Positions 7,765 to 16,571 of a DNA stretch of 64,000 nt are shown in pieces. Position numbers and translations under genes: made by a program. Where the stretch lies: contig JAVEDE010000027.1 in assembly GCA_030841105.1 (NCBI GenBank), forward strand, positions 1 through 64,000, written 5' to 3'. The first letter of the stretch is position 1, and each line of letters begins with the position of its first letter. Under the pieces are notes generated by a model. It was not told where the DNA came from and ran no database searches. It saw only the letters and a program-made list of their open reading frames with translations. Source of the DNA: Pyrinomonadaceae bacterium (GTDB taxonomy: Bacteria > Acidobacteriota > Blastocatellia > Pyrinomonadales > Pyrinomonadaceae).

Positions 7765-8190
7765 TTGCAGCAGACTAGAATTCTATACGCCGAGGACTAT
7801 GATTTAGTCCTCTTCACGGTCAAGCAGTTATTGGAACTCGAAAGTTGGCAGGTGGATATTTGTCGCGATGGCGCGACGGCGTTGAAGAAACTCGAAGGCG
7901 ACGAGCACTATGATTTGATCATTCTCGACGCCCAACTGCCGGGAGAGAGCGGCCTGTCGCTGGTTCAGAGAGCGCGCCAACTCGCCCACCGCCGTCGCAT
8001 CCCGATCATCCTGTTCACGGGCAGCCTCAGGCACGACGAAGCGTTGGCGGCAGGGGCAGACGCATTTTTGAATAAGCCGACCGGCTTGAAAGATTTGATC
8101 TCAACCTGCAACTCGCTGCTCGACGCGACGAACGGGAACGGCAGCGACACCGGCGAGTTGCACAAGTTGGCCGGTAACGGCGGCCGTTGA
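7765..8190 (+). CDS. Single-domain response regulator (CheY-like receiver)
   Basis: The 141-aa protein consists of one receiver domain with no output domain. The acidic pocket is Glu10/Asp11, the phosphoacceptor is Asp55 (LIILDAQLPG), the switch residue is Thr85 (LFTGS) and the conserved lysine is Lys104 (LNKP), so it should be phosphorylatable. The start is TTG, preceded by a purine-rich ribosome site. A short tail after residue 120 is unstructured. No histidine kinase is adjacent, so its partner is unknown. Confidence 0.88.
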   Translation: MQQTRILYAEDYDLVLFTVKQLLELESWQVDICRDGATALKKLEGDEHYDLIILDAQLPGESGLSLVQRARQLAHRRRIPIILFTGSLRHDEALAAGADAFLNKPTGLKDLISTCNSLLDATNGNGSDTGELHKLAGNGGR

Positions 8191-8232
8191 AGAGCGCAGC
8201 ACGAGCCGACGGCGCACGGTTTGAAGTCTTAA

Positions 8233-8252
8233 CGCCGGGGAAATTTCCGGCG
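8233..8252. repeat. Short hairpin CGCCGG/CCGGCG
   Basis: A 6-bp GC stem closes an 8-nt AT-rich loop downstream of the receiver gene. There is no U-tract. It is noted only as local structure in the 272-bp gap before folD. Confidence 0.3.
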
Positions 8253-8308
8253 GCAAGTTTACGCGTTTAATCGTTCCCTCACCGGCATTAATAAAGAAGG
8301 CCGCGTAA

Positions 8309-8361
8309 ACGCGGGAGGCTCGCGGGTAGTGCAAACTATCCGCGAGCCTCCCGCGTTTTTT
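8309..8361 (+). terminator. Strong intrinsic terminator
   Basis: A 22-bp stem (8309-8330 with 8335-8356, one G-U pair) closes a GCAA tetraloop, and six T residues follow (8356-8361). It ends the receiver-gene transcript and insulates folD. The stem is unusually long and stable. Confidence 0.93.
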
Positions 8362-8462
8362 GCGTCCGGAGAACTTCCGGGAGACGCAAATAAGCGGGAC
8401 GCGCGCGCCGCGCGTCGCCCCGCCGGGCGTGATCGGGTGTCGCCGAAATATGTTAGGATGCC

Positions 8463-9434
8463 TTGACCCTTCCGACTCCTATGTTGACTATGAACGAAGA
8501 GAAGCGGCGCGCGAAAATTCTCGACGGCGCGCGCGTGGCCGAAGAGATCAAGCGCGAGGTGGCCGCCGAGGCAGCGCGTTTGAAAGCCGAGCACGGTTAT
8601 GTCCCGTGCCTCGTGGCGGTGCGCGTCGGCAACGATCCGGCGTCGGCCGTCTACGTGCGGAACAAAGTGCGCGCCTGCGAAGCGTTGGGGCTGCGCTCCG
8701 AGCACCACGAACTGCCCGAAGAGACGACGACGGACGAACTGCTGGCCGAGGTGGCAACGCTCAACGCGCGCGAAGACGTTGACGGCATCCTCGTCCAGTT
8801 GCCGCTCCCGCGCGGCGTGGACGAAGCGCGCGTGATCGAAGCTATTGACCCGTCGAAGGACGTTGACGGTTTTCACCCGGTCAACGTCGGGCGTCTGACG
8901 CTCGGCCGGACGGGCTTCGCGCCCTGCACGCCCGCCGGGATCATCGAATTGCTGACGCGCGAGGGCATCCCCATCGGCGGCCGACACGCCTGCATCGTCG
9001 GCCGCAGCCACATCGTCGGCCGCCCGCTCGCGCAACTCCTGTTGCAACACGACGCCACCGTCACCATCTGCCATTCACGGACGCAGGAATTGTCGTCGCT
9101 GACGAGACAGGCAGACATTCTCGTCGCGGCGGTCGGGCGCGTCGGCCTGATTCGCGCGGAGCACGTGAAGCCGGGGGCGACGGTGATTGACGTGGGCATG
9201 AACAAGCTCACGGACGCCGCGATGGCGAAAGACTTTTTCGGCGACGCTGCGCCCGCGCGCATCGAAGCGATAAGCAAGCGCGGGTTCACGCTCGTGGGCG
9301 ACGTATACCCGTCGGAAGTTGCAGAGGTGGCGGGCAGTTTGACGCCCGTGCCCGGTGGAGTAGGGCCGCTGACGGTGGCGATGCTCATGCGAAACACTGT
9401 GACGGCGGCGCGGCGTCGGCGCGGGTTGTCTTAA
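8463..9434 (+). CDS. folD: Bifunctional methylenetetrahydrofolate dehydrogenase / methenyltetrahydrofolate cyclohydrolase
   Basis: Interconverts 5,10-methylene-, 5,10-methenyl- and 10-formyl-tetrahydrofolate, using NADP in the cytosol. Visible motifs are the YVRNK catalytic Tyr/Lys segment, the CTPAGIIELL segment, and the nucleotide-binding GRSHIVGRPLAQLL followed by TICHSRT. Three in-frame starts exist: TTG 8463 (with AGGA at 8455-8458), ATG 8481 and ATG 8490. The family usually begins close to AKILDG, so ATG 8490 (314 aa) is plausible, but only the TTG has a ribosome site. coaE follows 6 bp later, suggesting co-transcription. Confidence 0.95.
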   Translation: MTLPTPMLTMNEEKRRAKILDGARVAEEIKREVAAEAARLKAEHGYVPCLVAVRVGNDPASAVYVRNKVRACEALGLRSEHHELPEETTTDELLAEVATLNAREDVDGILVQLPLPRGVDEARVIEAIDPSKDVDGFHPVNVGRLTLGRTGFAPCTPAGIIELLTREGIPIGGRHACIVGRSHIVGRPLAQLLLQHDATVTICHSRTQELSSLTRQADILVAAVGRVGLIRAEHVKPGATVIDVGMNKLTDAAMAKDFFGDAAPARIEAISKRGFTLVGDVYPSEVAEVAGSLTPVPGGVGPLTVAMLMRNTVTAARRRRGLS

Positions 9435-9440
9435 AGCACT

Positions 9441-10055
9441 GTGATGTTACGCGCGGGACTCACAGGATCAATCGCGGTCGGCAAGTCTTTCGTCTCGTCG
9501 GTGCTCGCCGGGTTGGGGTGTCACGTGCTCGACGCCGACTTGACGGCGCGCGAGATGGTCGAGCCGGGCAGCGCGGGACTACGCGCCATCGCCGACGCCT
9601 TCGGCCTCGAAGTGCTACGACCTGACGGCGCACTTGATCGCGCGAAACTCGGTGCGATAGTCTTTAGCGACGAGACGCAGCGGGCGCGTTTGAATTTGAT
9701 TCTTCATCCGTTGATCATGGATGCGCAGGACGCTTGGCTGCGGCGTTGTGAGGAGCGAGACCCGCAGGGCGTCGCCGTCGTGGACGCCGCCCTGATGATC
9801 GAGTCGGGCGGTTACCGACGCTTCGAGAAGTTGATCGTGGTGCATTGCCGCCCGGAGTTGCAACTCGAACGTCTGTTGAAACGCGACGGGATGAGTTCGG
9901 AGGAAGCCGTGCGTCGCATCGCCGCGCAGATGCCGCAAGAGGAGAAGAAGAAGTTCGCGGATTATCTGATTGACACTTCCGGCGACTTTGACGAGACGCG
10001 TGAGCAAACCGGCGCGGTCTATGAACATCTGAAGAAGTTGGCGGCCGGGAAGTGA
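9441..10055 (+). CDS. coaE: Dephospho-CoA kinase
   Basis: Phosphorylates the ribose 3'-hydroxyl of dephospho-CoA, the last step of CoA synthesis. The 204-aa P-loop kinase carries Walker A in GLTGSIAVGKS near the N-terminus, and LLKRDGMSSEEAVRRIAAQM is the family's lid/CoA region. Near the end, FADYLIDTSGD is typical. GTG 9441 and ATG 9444 are adjacent possible starts. It lies 6 bp after folD and 16 bp before the solute-binding lipoprotein, so all three may share a transcript. Confidence 0.95.
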   Translation: MMLRAGLTGSIAVGKSFVSSVLAGLGCHVLDADLTAREMVEPGSAGLRAIADAFGLEVLRPDGALDRAKLGAIVFSDETQRARLNLILHPLIMDAQDAWLRRCEERDPQGVAVVDAALMIESGGYRRFEKLIVVHCRPELQLERLLKRDGMSSEEAVRRIAAQMPQEEKKKFADYLIDTSGDFDETREQTGAVYEHLKKLAAGK

Positions 10056-10071
10056 TTCCATCAACGGAACG

Positions 10072-12000
10072 ATGAAGAAAAAGGGACACAAGGCAACTTT
10101 AAGTTTCAGCTTCGCGCGTTGGCGCGCGGGGCTTGCCGTGTGTCTCGCCTTGAGCTTGACGATCATGAGCGGCGGTTGTTTTTCGGGTGACGAGGGCGAG
10201 ACTTTTTACGGCCGCGTCAGCATGCCCGCGCGTCAGGAGTTTCGTTGGAGCGACGGCGGGCTGCCGCAGGTCTTCGACCCCGCACTGGCCGCCGCACCGC
10301 CCGACACGGACGTGGTGCGGGCGATGTTTGAAGGCTTGACGGAATACGACGCGCGGACTTTGACACCCGTTTCCGGCGTGGCGACGCGTTGGGAGTCGGC
10401 CGCGGAAGATCGCGAGTGGACTTTCCACCTCCGGCACGACGCGCGCTGGTCGAACGGCGAACCCGTGACGGCGCAGGACTTCGTGCGTTCGTGGCAGCGC
10501 ACGCTCAGTCTCGGCGAACGCGCGCCCCACGCGCGACTGTTAGCCAACCTCGAAGGCGCGCAAGTTAACACGACGCCCCGGCCGACGCCCGCGCCGTCGC
10601 CGCCCGCGGCGAGGAGGGATGAGAGCGCGGCCGACGAGACGGCGCAAGTTGCCACGCCGGAAGCCAGCCCGACTCCCGCGAAGGTCGAACTCGGCGTCGA
10701 AGCTCTCAACGACTTCACTTTGAGAGTGCGCCTGCAAAGACCGGATAAGAATTTCCCCTCGCTTGTCGCCCATCCGGTGTTCCGTCCGGTGCATCAGTCG
10801 AAGGGCGAGAAGGATGTCGAGCGTGGAGAGACGGACGGCGCGGGCGGGGAAGCGAACGCGGGCGACGCGGCGCGGCAAGAGACGAACGCGCCGGTCATCT
10901 CGAACGGGGCGTTCAACCTGAGCGCGCAGGCCGACGACGGCGTGGTGCTCGAACGAGCGGACAGTTATTGGAACGCAAAGATCGTCGCGCTCGAACGCGT
11001 CCGCTTCGTGGCGGCCACCGACGCCGAAGCCGCCCTGTCGGCCTATCGCGCGGGCGAAGTTGACGCTGTGACGAATGCCAACATCGAGCCGCTGGCGGTG
11101 AAACTGCTCGCGCCTTATAAAGATTTTCGACGCGCCACTTTCGGGGCGTTGACTTACTACGACTTCAACACCGCGCGCGCGCCCTTCAACGACCGCCGCG
11201 TGCGTCAGGCTTTGTCTCTGGCAGTTGATCGCCAACGACTCAGCGCGGACACGCTCGGCGGCGCGACCGAGGCCGCCGTCAAGTTCTTACCTTCGGTTGA
11301 GCAGGCCGACGAAGCAGTGGGCGACGCGAAAGATCGAGAGTCGGCTTTCGACGCCGACGCAGCGCGTCGCTTGTTGGCCGAGGCGGGCTTCGGGGGCGGG
11401 CACAATTTCCCGCGCATCCGCTTGCTGGTCAATCGCAACGAGCAGCACCGCGCGGTCGCCGCCGCCGTCGCAGCGATGTGGCGCAACGTGCTGGGCGTAG
11501 AGACCGAGATCGTGTTGCTCAACTGGGACGAGTACGAGGCGGCTCTGCGCGGCGGCGATTACGATGTAGCGCGTCGCAGCATGGTCATGCAGACGGTTGA
11601 CGAAGAGAGCAACATGCTCGCCATGTTCGACCCGGAGAGACTGAACTTCGCGACGCCTTCCGAGACGAACGGCGACGACGCAGCGGAGGCGTACGCTTCT
11701 CCCGCGCCACGCTCGGACACGCGCGGCGACGCCACAACGGTTGATGCGCCGTCCAATTCTTCGCCGCCTAAAAACGCGCCTCAGATCATTTCGTCCGAGC
11801 AGCAAGCCCTCGAAGAACTGCCCGCGATCCCGCTCTATTTTGCGTCCTCATACGCGCTTGTCAAACCTTACGTTGCGGGCTTCGACGCCAACCTTCTCGA
11901 CGCGCCTTCGCTGCAACACGTGCGCATCAATACCAACTGGCAGCCGCCGAAACGCGATTCGTCCATTAGGATTGTCAGCAACCGTCTGACCGGCCGTTAA
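10072..12000 (+). CDS. Oligopeptide ABC transporter substrate-binding lipoprotein (family 5)
   Basis: The predicted lipoprotein (signal with SGGC, Cys36) captures peptides or a related solute for import. Family 5 features include the FDPALAAAPPDTDVVRAMFEGLTEY region, WTFHLRHDARWSNGEPVTAQDFV and a C-terminal lobe with FASSYALVKPYV. At 642 aa it is longer than the usual 500-550 because of Pro/Ala/Asp-rich inserts at about 160-200, 240-275 and 545-580. The oppD- and oppF-type ATPase genes follow at once. No permease gene lies in the window. A GC-rich, charged insert pattern like this also occurs in MurU here. Confidence 0.9.
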   Translation: MKKKGHKATLSFSFARWRAGLAVCLALSLTIMSGGCFSGDEGETFYGRVSMPARQEFRWSDGGLPQVFDPALAAAPPDTDVVRAMFEGLTEYDARTLTPVSGVATRWESAAEDREWTFHLRHDARWSNGEPVTAQDFVRSWQRTLSLGERAPHARLLANLEGAQVNTTPRPTPAPSPPAARRDESAADETAQVATPEASPTPAKVELGVEALNDFTLRVRLQRPDKNFPSLVAHPVFRPVHQSKGEKDVERGETDGAGGEANAGDAARQETNAPVISNGAFNLSAQADDGVVLERADSYWNAKIVALERVRFVAATDAEAALSAYRAGEVDAVTNANIEPLAVKLLAPYKDFRRATFGALTYYDFNTARAPFNDRRVRQALSLAVDRQRLSADTLGGATEAAVKFLPSVEQADEAVGDAKDRESAFDADAARRLLAEAGFGGGHNFPRIRLLVNRNEQHRAVAAAVAAMWRNVLGVETEIVLLNWDEYEAALRGGDYDVARRSMVMQTVDEESNMLAMFDPERLNFATPSETNGDDAAEAYASPAPRSDTRGDATTVDAPSNSSPPKNAPQIISSEQQALEELPAIPLYFASSYALVKPYVAGFDANLLDAPSLQHVRINTNWQPPKRDSSIRIVSNRLTGR

Positions 12001-12045
12001 CCATTCGCCGTCGGTCTCCCACACAATTTGAAGTAGACACCTTCG

Positions 12046-13059
12046 ATGAGCCACGCCGCCGCCGAAACGCTCCTGTCAGTCAGAAACCTCTGCACCTATT
12101 TCGGGAGCGAAGACGGAGTGGTGAAGGCGGTTGACGGCGTGAGTTTCGATCTCGCGCAGGGCGAGACGTTGGGCGTCGTCGGCGAGTCGGGTTCGGGAAA
12201 ATCCGTCACCAGCCTGTCGCTGCTCCGGCTTGTCCCTGAACCGCCGGGGAAGATCGTCCGCGGCGAAGTCGTCTTTCAAGGGCAGGATATTCTGTCGCTG
12301 CCGCTCGAAGCCGTGCGCCACATTCGCGGCAAGCGCATCAGCATGATCTTTCAAGACCCGATGACCTCGCTCAATCCCTTTATGCGTATCTCGACGCAGT
12401 TGGCGGAACTGACGCGGCTGCACCTGCGGCACACGAAACGCGAGGCGCACGAGCACGCCGTCCGCATGCTTGAAACGGTCGGCATTCCAGACGCGCGGCG
12501 GCGCGCAGACGATTACCCGCACGAGTTTTCCGGCGGCATGCGACAGCGCGTGATGATCGCGATGGCGCTCTCCTGCCAGCCCGAACTCCTCATCGCAGAC
12601 GAGCCGACCACCGCGCTCGACGTGACCATTCAAGCGCAGATTCTCGAACTCATCAGGAGTCTGAAAAATCAAATTGGGTTGAGCGTCATCCTCATCACGC
12701 ACGATCTCGGCGTGGTGGCGGGGATGACGGATCGCGTCGTCGTGATGTACGCGGGAAAAGTTTTCGAGCAAGCGCCCACGCCGGAATTGTTCGCCCGCCC
12801 CGCGAACCCTTACACGAAGGCGTTGCTGCGCTCGATGCCCGACCCCGAAGCGGCCGGGGGCACGCTCTACCAGATTCCCGGCCTCCCGCCCGACGTGGCG
12901 CGCCTGCCCGCGGGCTGCCCCTTCGCGCCGCGCTGCGAACGCGCGGAGGACGTTTGCCGACGCGAGTTCCCGCCCTTCGTCCAACTCACGCGCGACCATT
13001 TTTCGCTCTGCCACTTCGCTGCGGAAATCTACTCGCGGCCGCACACACCCGACGCATGA
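12046..13059 (+). CDS. Oligopeptide ABC transporter ATP-binding protein (OppD/DppD type)
   Basis: The 337-aa cytosolic ATPase subunit powers peptide import. It has Walker A GESGSGKS, the signature FSGGMRQRV, Walker B with [10 protein letters not shown], and the C-terminal oligopeptide extension with [14 protein letters not shown], a possible iron-sulfur site in this family. It overlaps the next ATPase gene in an ATGA arrangement, so the two subunits are probably made in equal amounts. The partner permeases are not in the window. Confidence 0.95.
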   Translation: MSHAAAETLLSVRNLCTYFGSEDGVVKAVDGVSFDLAQGETLGVVGESGSGKSVTSLSLLRLVPEPPGKIVRGEVVFQGQDILSLPLEAVRHIRGKRISMIFQDPMTSLNPFMRISTQLAELTRLHLRHTKREAHEHAVRMLETVGIPDARRRADDYPHEFSGGMRQRVMIAMALSCQPELLIADEPTTALDVTIQAQILELIRSLKNQIGLSVILITHDLGVVAGMTDRVVVMYAGKVFEQAPTPELFARPANPYTKALLRSMPDPEAAGGTLYQIPGLPPDVARLPAGCPFAPRCERAEDVCRREFPPFVQLTRDHFSLCHFAAEIYSRPHTPDA

Positions 13060-14195
13060 TGAGCACGCCCGACGCACTCGATAAACGCCCCGGCGCGTCG
13101 CCGTCGCCTCTCTCCGGCACGGCGGGCGAGCCGCTCGTCGCCGTGCGCGATCTCGAAGTCTATTTCGACTCCGGCGGCGGTTCGGCGTGGGATAAGTTGA
13201 CGGGCGACACCACGAGTCGCGGCGTGGTGCGTGCGGTGGACGGCGTTTCATTCGAGATCAAGACGGGCGAGACGCTGGGGCTGGTAGGCGAGTCGGGCTG
13301 CGGCAAGTCAACGCTCGGCCGCGCCTTGCTGCGGCTCACGCCGCACACGGGCGGGCAGGTCTATTTTCGCGGGCGCGAACTCGCGCATTTATCGTCGCAG
13401 GAATTGCGGCGCACGCGGCGTCACATGCAGATGATCTTTCAAGACCCTTACGCCTCGCTCAACCCGCGCATGACCGTCGGGCAGATCGTCTCCGAGCCGC
13501 TCGAAACTTTCGGCCTCGCGCACGGGCGCGAGCGGGCAGAGCGCGTGAGCGAGTTGCTTGAGACGGTGGGCTTGAGCGCGCGTCATGTCAAACGCTACCC
13601 GCGCGAATTTTCCGGCGGGCAGCGGCAGCGCATCGGCATCGCCCGCGCCCTCGCCGCGAACCCTGAGTTTGTCGTCGCCGACGAACCGATCTCCGCGCTG
13701 GACGTTTCCATTCAGGCGCAGATCATGAACTTGCTCGAACGACTGCGGCGCGAACGCAGTCTCACCTACCTGTTCATCTCGCACGACCTGCGCGCCATCC
13801 GTCACCTCTCCGACCGCATCGCCGTCATGTATCTCGGCAAGCTCGTCGAACTCGGCGCGGCCGCGAGCGTCTACGGCGACCCGCTCATGCCGTACACGAG
13901 AGCACTGATCTCGGCCGTGCCTTTCCCAGACCCCGCGCGTGAGGCCGCGCGACGCCGCATCGTGCTCGCGGGCGACGTGCCCTCGCCGCTCGACCCGCCG
14001 CCCGGCTGTCGCTTCCACACGCGCTGCCCTTACGCCGTCGCGGCGTGCCGTGAGGTCGTGCCCGCGCTCGCCGAAATCAAGCCCGCGCACTTCGCCGCCT
14101 GCATCCGCATCAGTCCCGACCAGCCGGACATCGAACAGGTTGAAGGCGACGCCGCGCCCGGTCTAAAAAATCCCGAACAAGTCGCCGCTTCGTGA
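13056..14195 (+). CDS. Oligopeptide ABC transporter ATP-binding protein (OppF/DppF type)
   Basis: Second ATPase of the peptide importer, 379 aa from ATG 13056, which overlaps the oppD stop (ATGA). An upstream in-frame ATG at 12954 would lie deep within oppD and is unlikely. It shows Walker [10 protein letters not shown], signature [15 protein letters not shown], Walker [11 protein letters not shown], and the C-terminal [14 protein letters not shown] motif. Residues about 20-45 ([16 protein letters not shown]) form the family's insert before the first P-loop strand. The gene ends the cassette. Confidence 0.95.
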   Translation: MMSTPDALDKRPGASPSPLSGTAGEPLVAVRDLEVYFDSGGGSAWDKLTGDTTSRGVVRAVDGVSFEIKTGETLGLVGESGCGKSTLGRALLRLTPHTGGQVYFRGRELAHLSSQELRRTRRHMQMIFQDPYASLNPRMTVGQIVSEPLETFGLAHGRERAERVSELLETVGLSARHVKRYPREFSGGQRQRIGIARALAANPEFVVADEPISALDVSIQAQIMNLLERLRRERSLTYLFISHDLRAIRHLSDRIAVMYLGKLVELGAAASVYGDPLMPYTRALISAVPFPDPAREAARRRIVLAGDVPSPLDPPPGCRFHTRCPYAVAACREVVPALAEIKPAHFAACIRISPDQPDIEQVEGDAAPGLKNPEQVAAS

Positions 14196-14261
14196 AAAAA
14201 AAAGGCGATTCGTCGTTTACACAGAAGGATTGCCGACACATCATTTCGCTTGGGGCGATGA

Positions 14262-14281
14262 TTTAACCGGCCGCGGTTAAA
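14262..14281. promoter_or_regulatory. Palindromic operator candidate upstream of the c-di-GMP operon
   Basis: TTTAACCG-GCCG-CGGTTAAA is a perfect 8-4-8 inverted repeat, placed 19 bp before the candidate -35 box of the signalling operon. It has no good U-tract, so it resembles a protein-binding site more than a terminator for the opp genes, though weak termination is possible. Confidence 0.45.
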
Positions 14282-14299
14282 TCTTTCTGTAGAATACTC

Positions 14300-14328
14300 T
14301 TGTCTCTTAGCAACGGGGCACTTATACT
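14300..14328 (+). promoter_or_regulatory. Candidate sigma-70-type promoter of the diguanylate cyclase operon
   Basis: TTGTCT (14300-14305) and TATACT (14323-14328) are separated by 17 bp. Transcription would start near 14335, leaving a leader of about 130 nt before the ATG at 14466. Confidence 0.5.
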
Positions 14329-14465
14329 GCTGTGAGGGCGGTGCCAGCACCTGCCCCGCGTGTCCGGTTCGGATTTGGCGCGCGATTCAAACCCCGTCGC
14401 CGAACTTCATTCCCAGACTCGCCCCTTTCACACAACGGGAACATCCCAACGCAATCGGATTCAGC

Positions 14466-16571
14466 ATGGAAAAAATAGCCGCAGCCGAGCGTGCGAAATT
14501 CCAGAACGAGGAACTGCAAGCGCTCCCCGAATGGGAGCGTGTGCAGGCGTCTCTCGCGGCTGAGACCGATCTCGCGATCCTTTTGGTTGACGGACACCAA
14601 CCGCCGCAACTCGCCGTCTCCAACAACAACTCGATCTGCCAAGCCTTCCAAAGTTCGACCACGCACGCGCACCTCTGCGACCCCTACTGCGGCGTCGCCT
14701 TCCAACGCGCGCAGGAGGCGGGCGAGGCGACGCACTATCGCTGCCACGCCGGACTCCATTGCTTCGCGATGCCCGTCGGGATCGAGTCGCCCCGCCCGCT
14801 CGCCGTCATCGGCGGGCGCGCTTTTTTGTCGAGCGCGGACTACCGCGAACTCGCCGAACGCTTCCGCAACGGCGACCTGCGCGAGTTGCTGTCAACCGAA
14901 CTCTTCCAGAACGTCATCTTCGCTTTGCGTCACCAACTCGACGAACTGGCCGCCCAACTGGCGGTAGTTTCCGACGCCGCGGGCGTGCGGAGCGGGACGG
15001 GCGAAGCGGCAGGGAAGGGGCGCGCTTTGACGGCGGCGAATGAGGCGGGCGGCGTCGCCACAAGTGCGGGCAGGCCGCAGGGCGTGAGCGACTTTTATTT
15101 CCCGCCGGGCATAAAACTGCAAGCCGCCTGCGAAACCGCTCTGGAAAAGTTTCGCGAGCGATTCAAACTCAAGTCCGTCGCGATCATGATGCGGACGGAA
15201 GAAGGCTTCGCGCCCGCGTGCGCGATGGGCAAGTTTAAAAACAAGCTGCCGAGTTTTGCCGCCAAAGGAAAAGCGGGCGCGCCGCTGAAACTCGCGGCGG
15301 GCGCAGAGGCGGGCGAGGCCGGGGCGGGGCAGTTGTTCGTGTTTCAGGGCGAGGACACGGAACTTTTTCCGCTCACCGTCGGCGACGAGTTGAAGGGCGC
15401 GCTGCTGGTGGGCGACGGCAAGTTGTCGGAAGAGAAGCGGCGCGGCATCAACGAATTTTGCCTCGAACTCGCGCTGCCGCTCGAAGTGCTGCGGCTGCGC
15501 GAAGAGTTGGAGCGCAGCCTGCGCGCCTCCTACCACCTGCAAACCTTCACGCAGCAGATCAACGAGGTCGAACCTTCGGAAGCCTACGCGGCCATCCTGC
15601 GCCACTCGACCGAACTGCTGCGCTCGGAGCGCGGCTCGCTCTTGCTGTTCGACGAAGCCTCGAACGAACTCGAAGTGAAGGCGGCGGTCGGGCCGCGCGC
15701 CGACGTAACGCAGGAGCAGCGCGTGCGCCTGAGCGAGAGCGTCTCCGGCGCAGTCTTGCTCGACGGACGCCCGCGCGTCGTGCGCGACCTCAAGGCGACG
15801 GAGTTGCACCGCGCCCCGGCCGAGCGCAAGTACAAGACAGATTCGTTCATCAGCTACCCGATCATCACGGGCGGCCGGAAAGTCGGTGTCATTAACATGA
15901 CTGACAAGGCGGGCGGCGAGCCTTACGACGAACTCGACCTCCACCTGCTCGAATCAATGGCTCCGCAGATGGCGCTCGCGCTCGACCGCGCCGGCTGGCA
16001 TCAGAAGGCGACGCAGTTTCAGTTGCTCTCCATCACCGACCCGCTGACGGGCTTGCTCAACCGGCGTTACCTCGAAGAGCGTCTCGCCGAGGAGTTCGAG
16101 CGTTCCAAACGCCACCGCTTCCCGATGAGCTTCTTGATGATTGATATTGATAATTTCAAGGAGTATAACGACCACCACGGCCATCAGGCGGGCGACCTCG
16201 CGTTGGAAATTACGGCGCAGTGTTTGAAGTCCGCGCTACGTTCGGCCGACGTGGCCTCGCGCTACGGCGGCGAAGAGTTCAGCATCCTGCTGCCGCAGAC
16301 TAGCGCGACGGAAGCGCTCGTCATCGCCGAACGCATCCGCAGCCGCGTCGAGAAATCTTCCTACCCGCACGGCGAGAGCCAGCCGCACGGCGCGATCACG
16401 GTCAGCATCGGCATCTCGGCCTTCGGGCCAAAACTCGAAACTCCGACCAGTATTATCGGCGCGGCCGACCACGCCCTCTACGTCGCCAAGAGTCGCGGCA
16501 AAAACTGCGTCGTCTCCTACGTCCCGCCGGTCAACAACACCGCCTCCACCCCCGCCCGCGATGTCAACTGA
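14466..16571 (+). CDS. Diguanylate cyclase with PocR and GAF sensor domains
   Basis: Makes cyclic di-GMP from two GTP. In order, the 701-aa protein has a PocR-like ligand domain (about 20-165) with the cysteine-rich CDPYCGVAFQ and YRCHAGLHCFAMPV segments, a GAF-like region (about 205-345), a clear GAF domain (about 365-520), and GGDEF (about 530-690). The active site reads GGEEF at 601-605, and an inhibitory RxxD site (Arg592-Asp595) lies five residues before it, so product inhibition is likely. It lacks membrane segments. The stop overlaps the start of the next gene by 11 nt, arguing for translational coupling. Confidence 0.93.
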   Translation: MEKIAAAERAKFQNEELQALPEWERVQASLAAETDLAILLVDGHQPPQLAVSNNNSICQAFQSSTTHAHLCDPYCGVAFQRAQEAGEATHYRCHAGLHCFAMPVGIESPRPLAVIGGRAFLSSADYRELAERFRNGDLRELLSTELFQNVIFALRHQLDELAAQLAVVSDAAGVRSGTGEAAGKGRALTAANEAGGVATSAGRPQGVSDFYFPPGIKLQAACETALEKFRERFKLKSVAIMMRTEEGFAPACAMGKFKNKLPSFAAKGKAGAPLKLAAGAEAGEAGAGQLFVFQGEDTELFPLTVGDELKGALLVGDGKLSEEKRRGINEFCLELALPLEVLRLREELERSLRASYHLQTFTQQINEVEPSEAYAAILRHSTELLRSERGSLLLFDEASNELEVKAAVGPRADVTQEQRVRLSESVSGAVLLDGRPRVVRDLKATELHRAPAERKYKTDSFISYPIITGGRKVGVINMTDKAGGEPYDELDLHLLESMAPQMALALDRAGWHQKATQFQLLSITDPLTGLLNRRYLEERLAEEFERSKRHRFPMSFLMIDIDNFKEYNDHHGHQAGDLALEITAQCLKSALRSADVASRYGGEEFSILLPQTSATEALVIAERIRSRVEKSSYPHGESQPHGAITVSIGISAFGPKLETPTSIIGAADHALYVAKSRGKNCVVSYVPPVNNTASTPARDVN

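Noticed and set aside
14196..14465. Possible tRNA or riboswitch in the gap before the diguanylate cyclase
   Set aside because: No cloverleaf, CCA end or known aptamer core could be found. The gap is explained by a palindrome, a promoter and a leader.
16561..16571. Overlap of the cyclase stop and kinase start as a frameshifted single gene
   Set aside because: Both proteins have complete domains and clean ends, and an 11-nt overlap is ordinary translational coupling.
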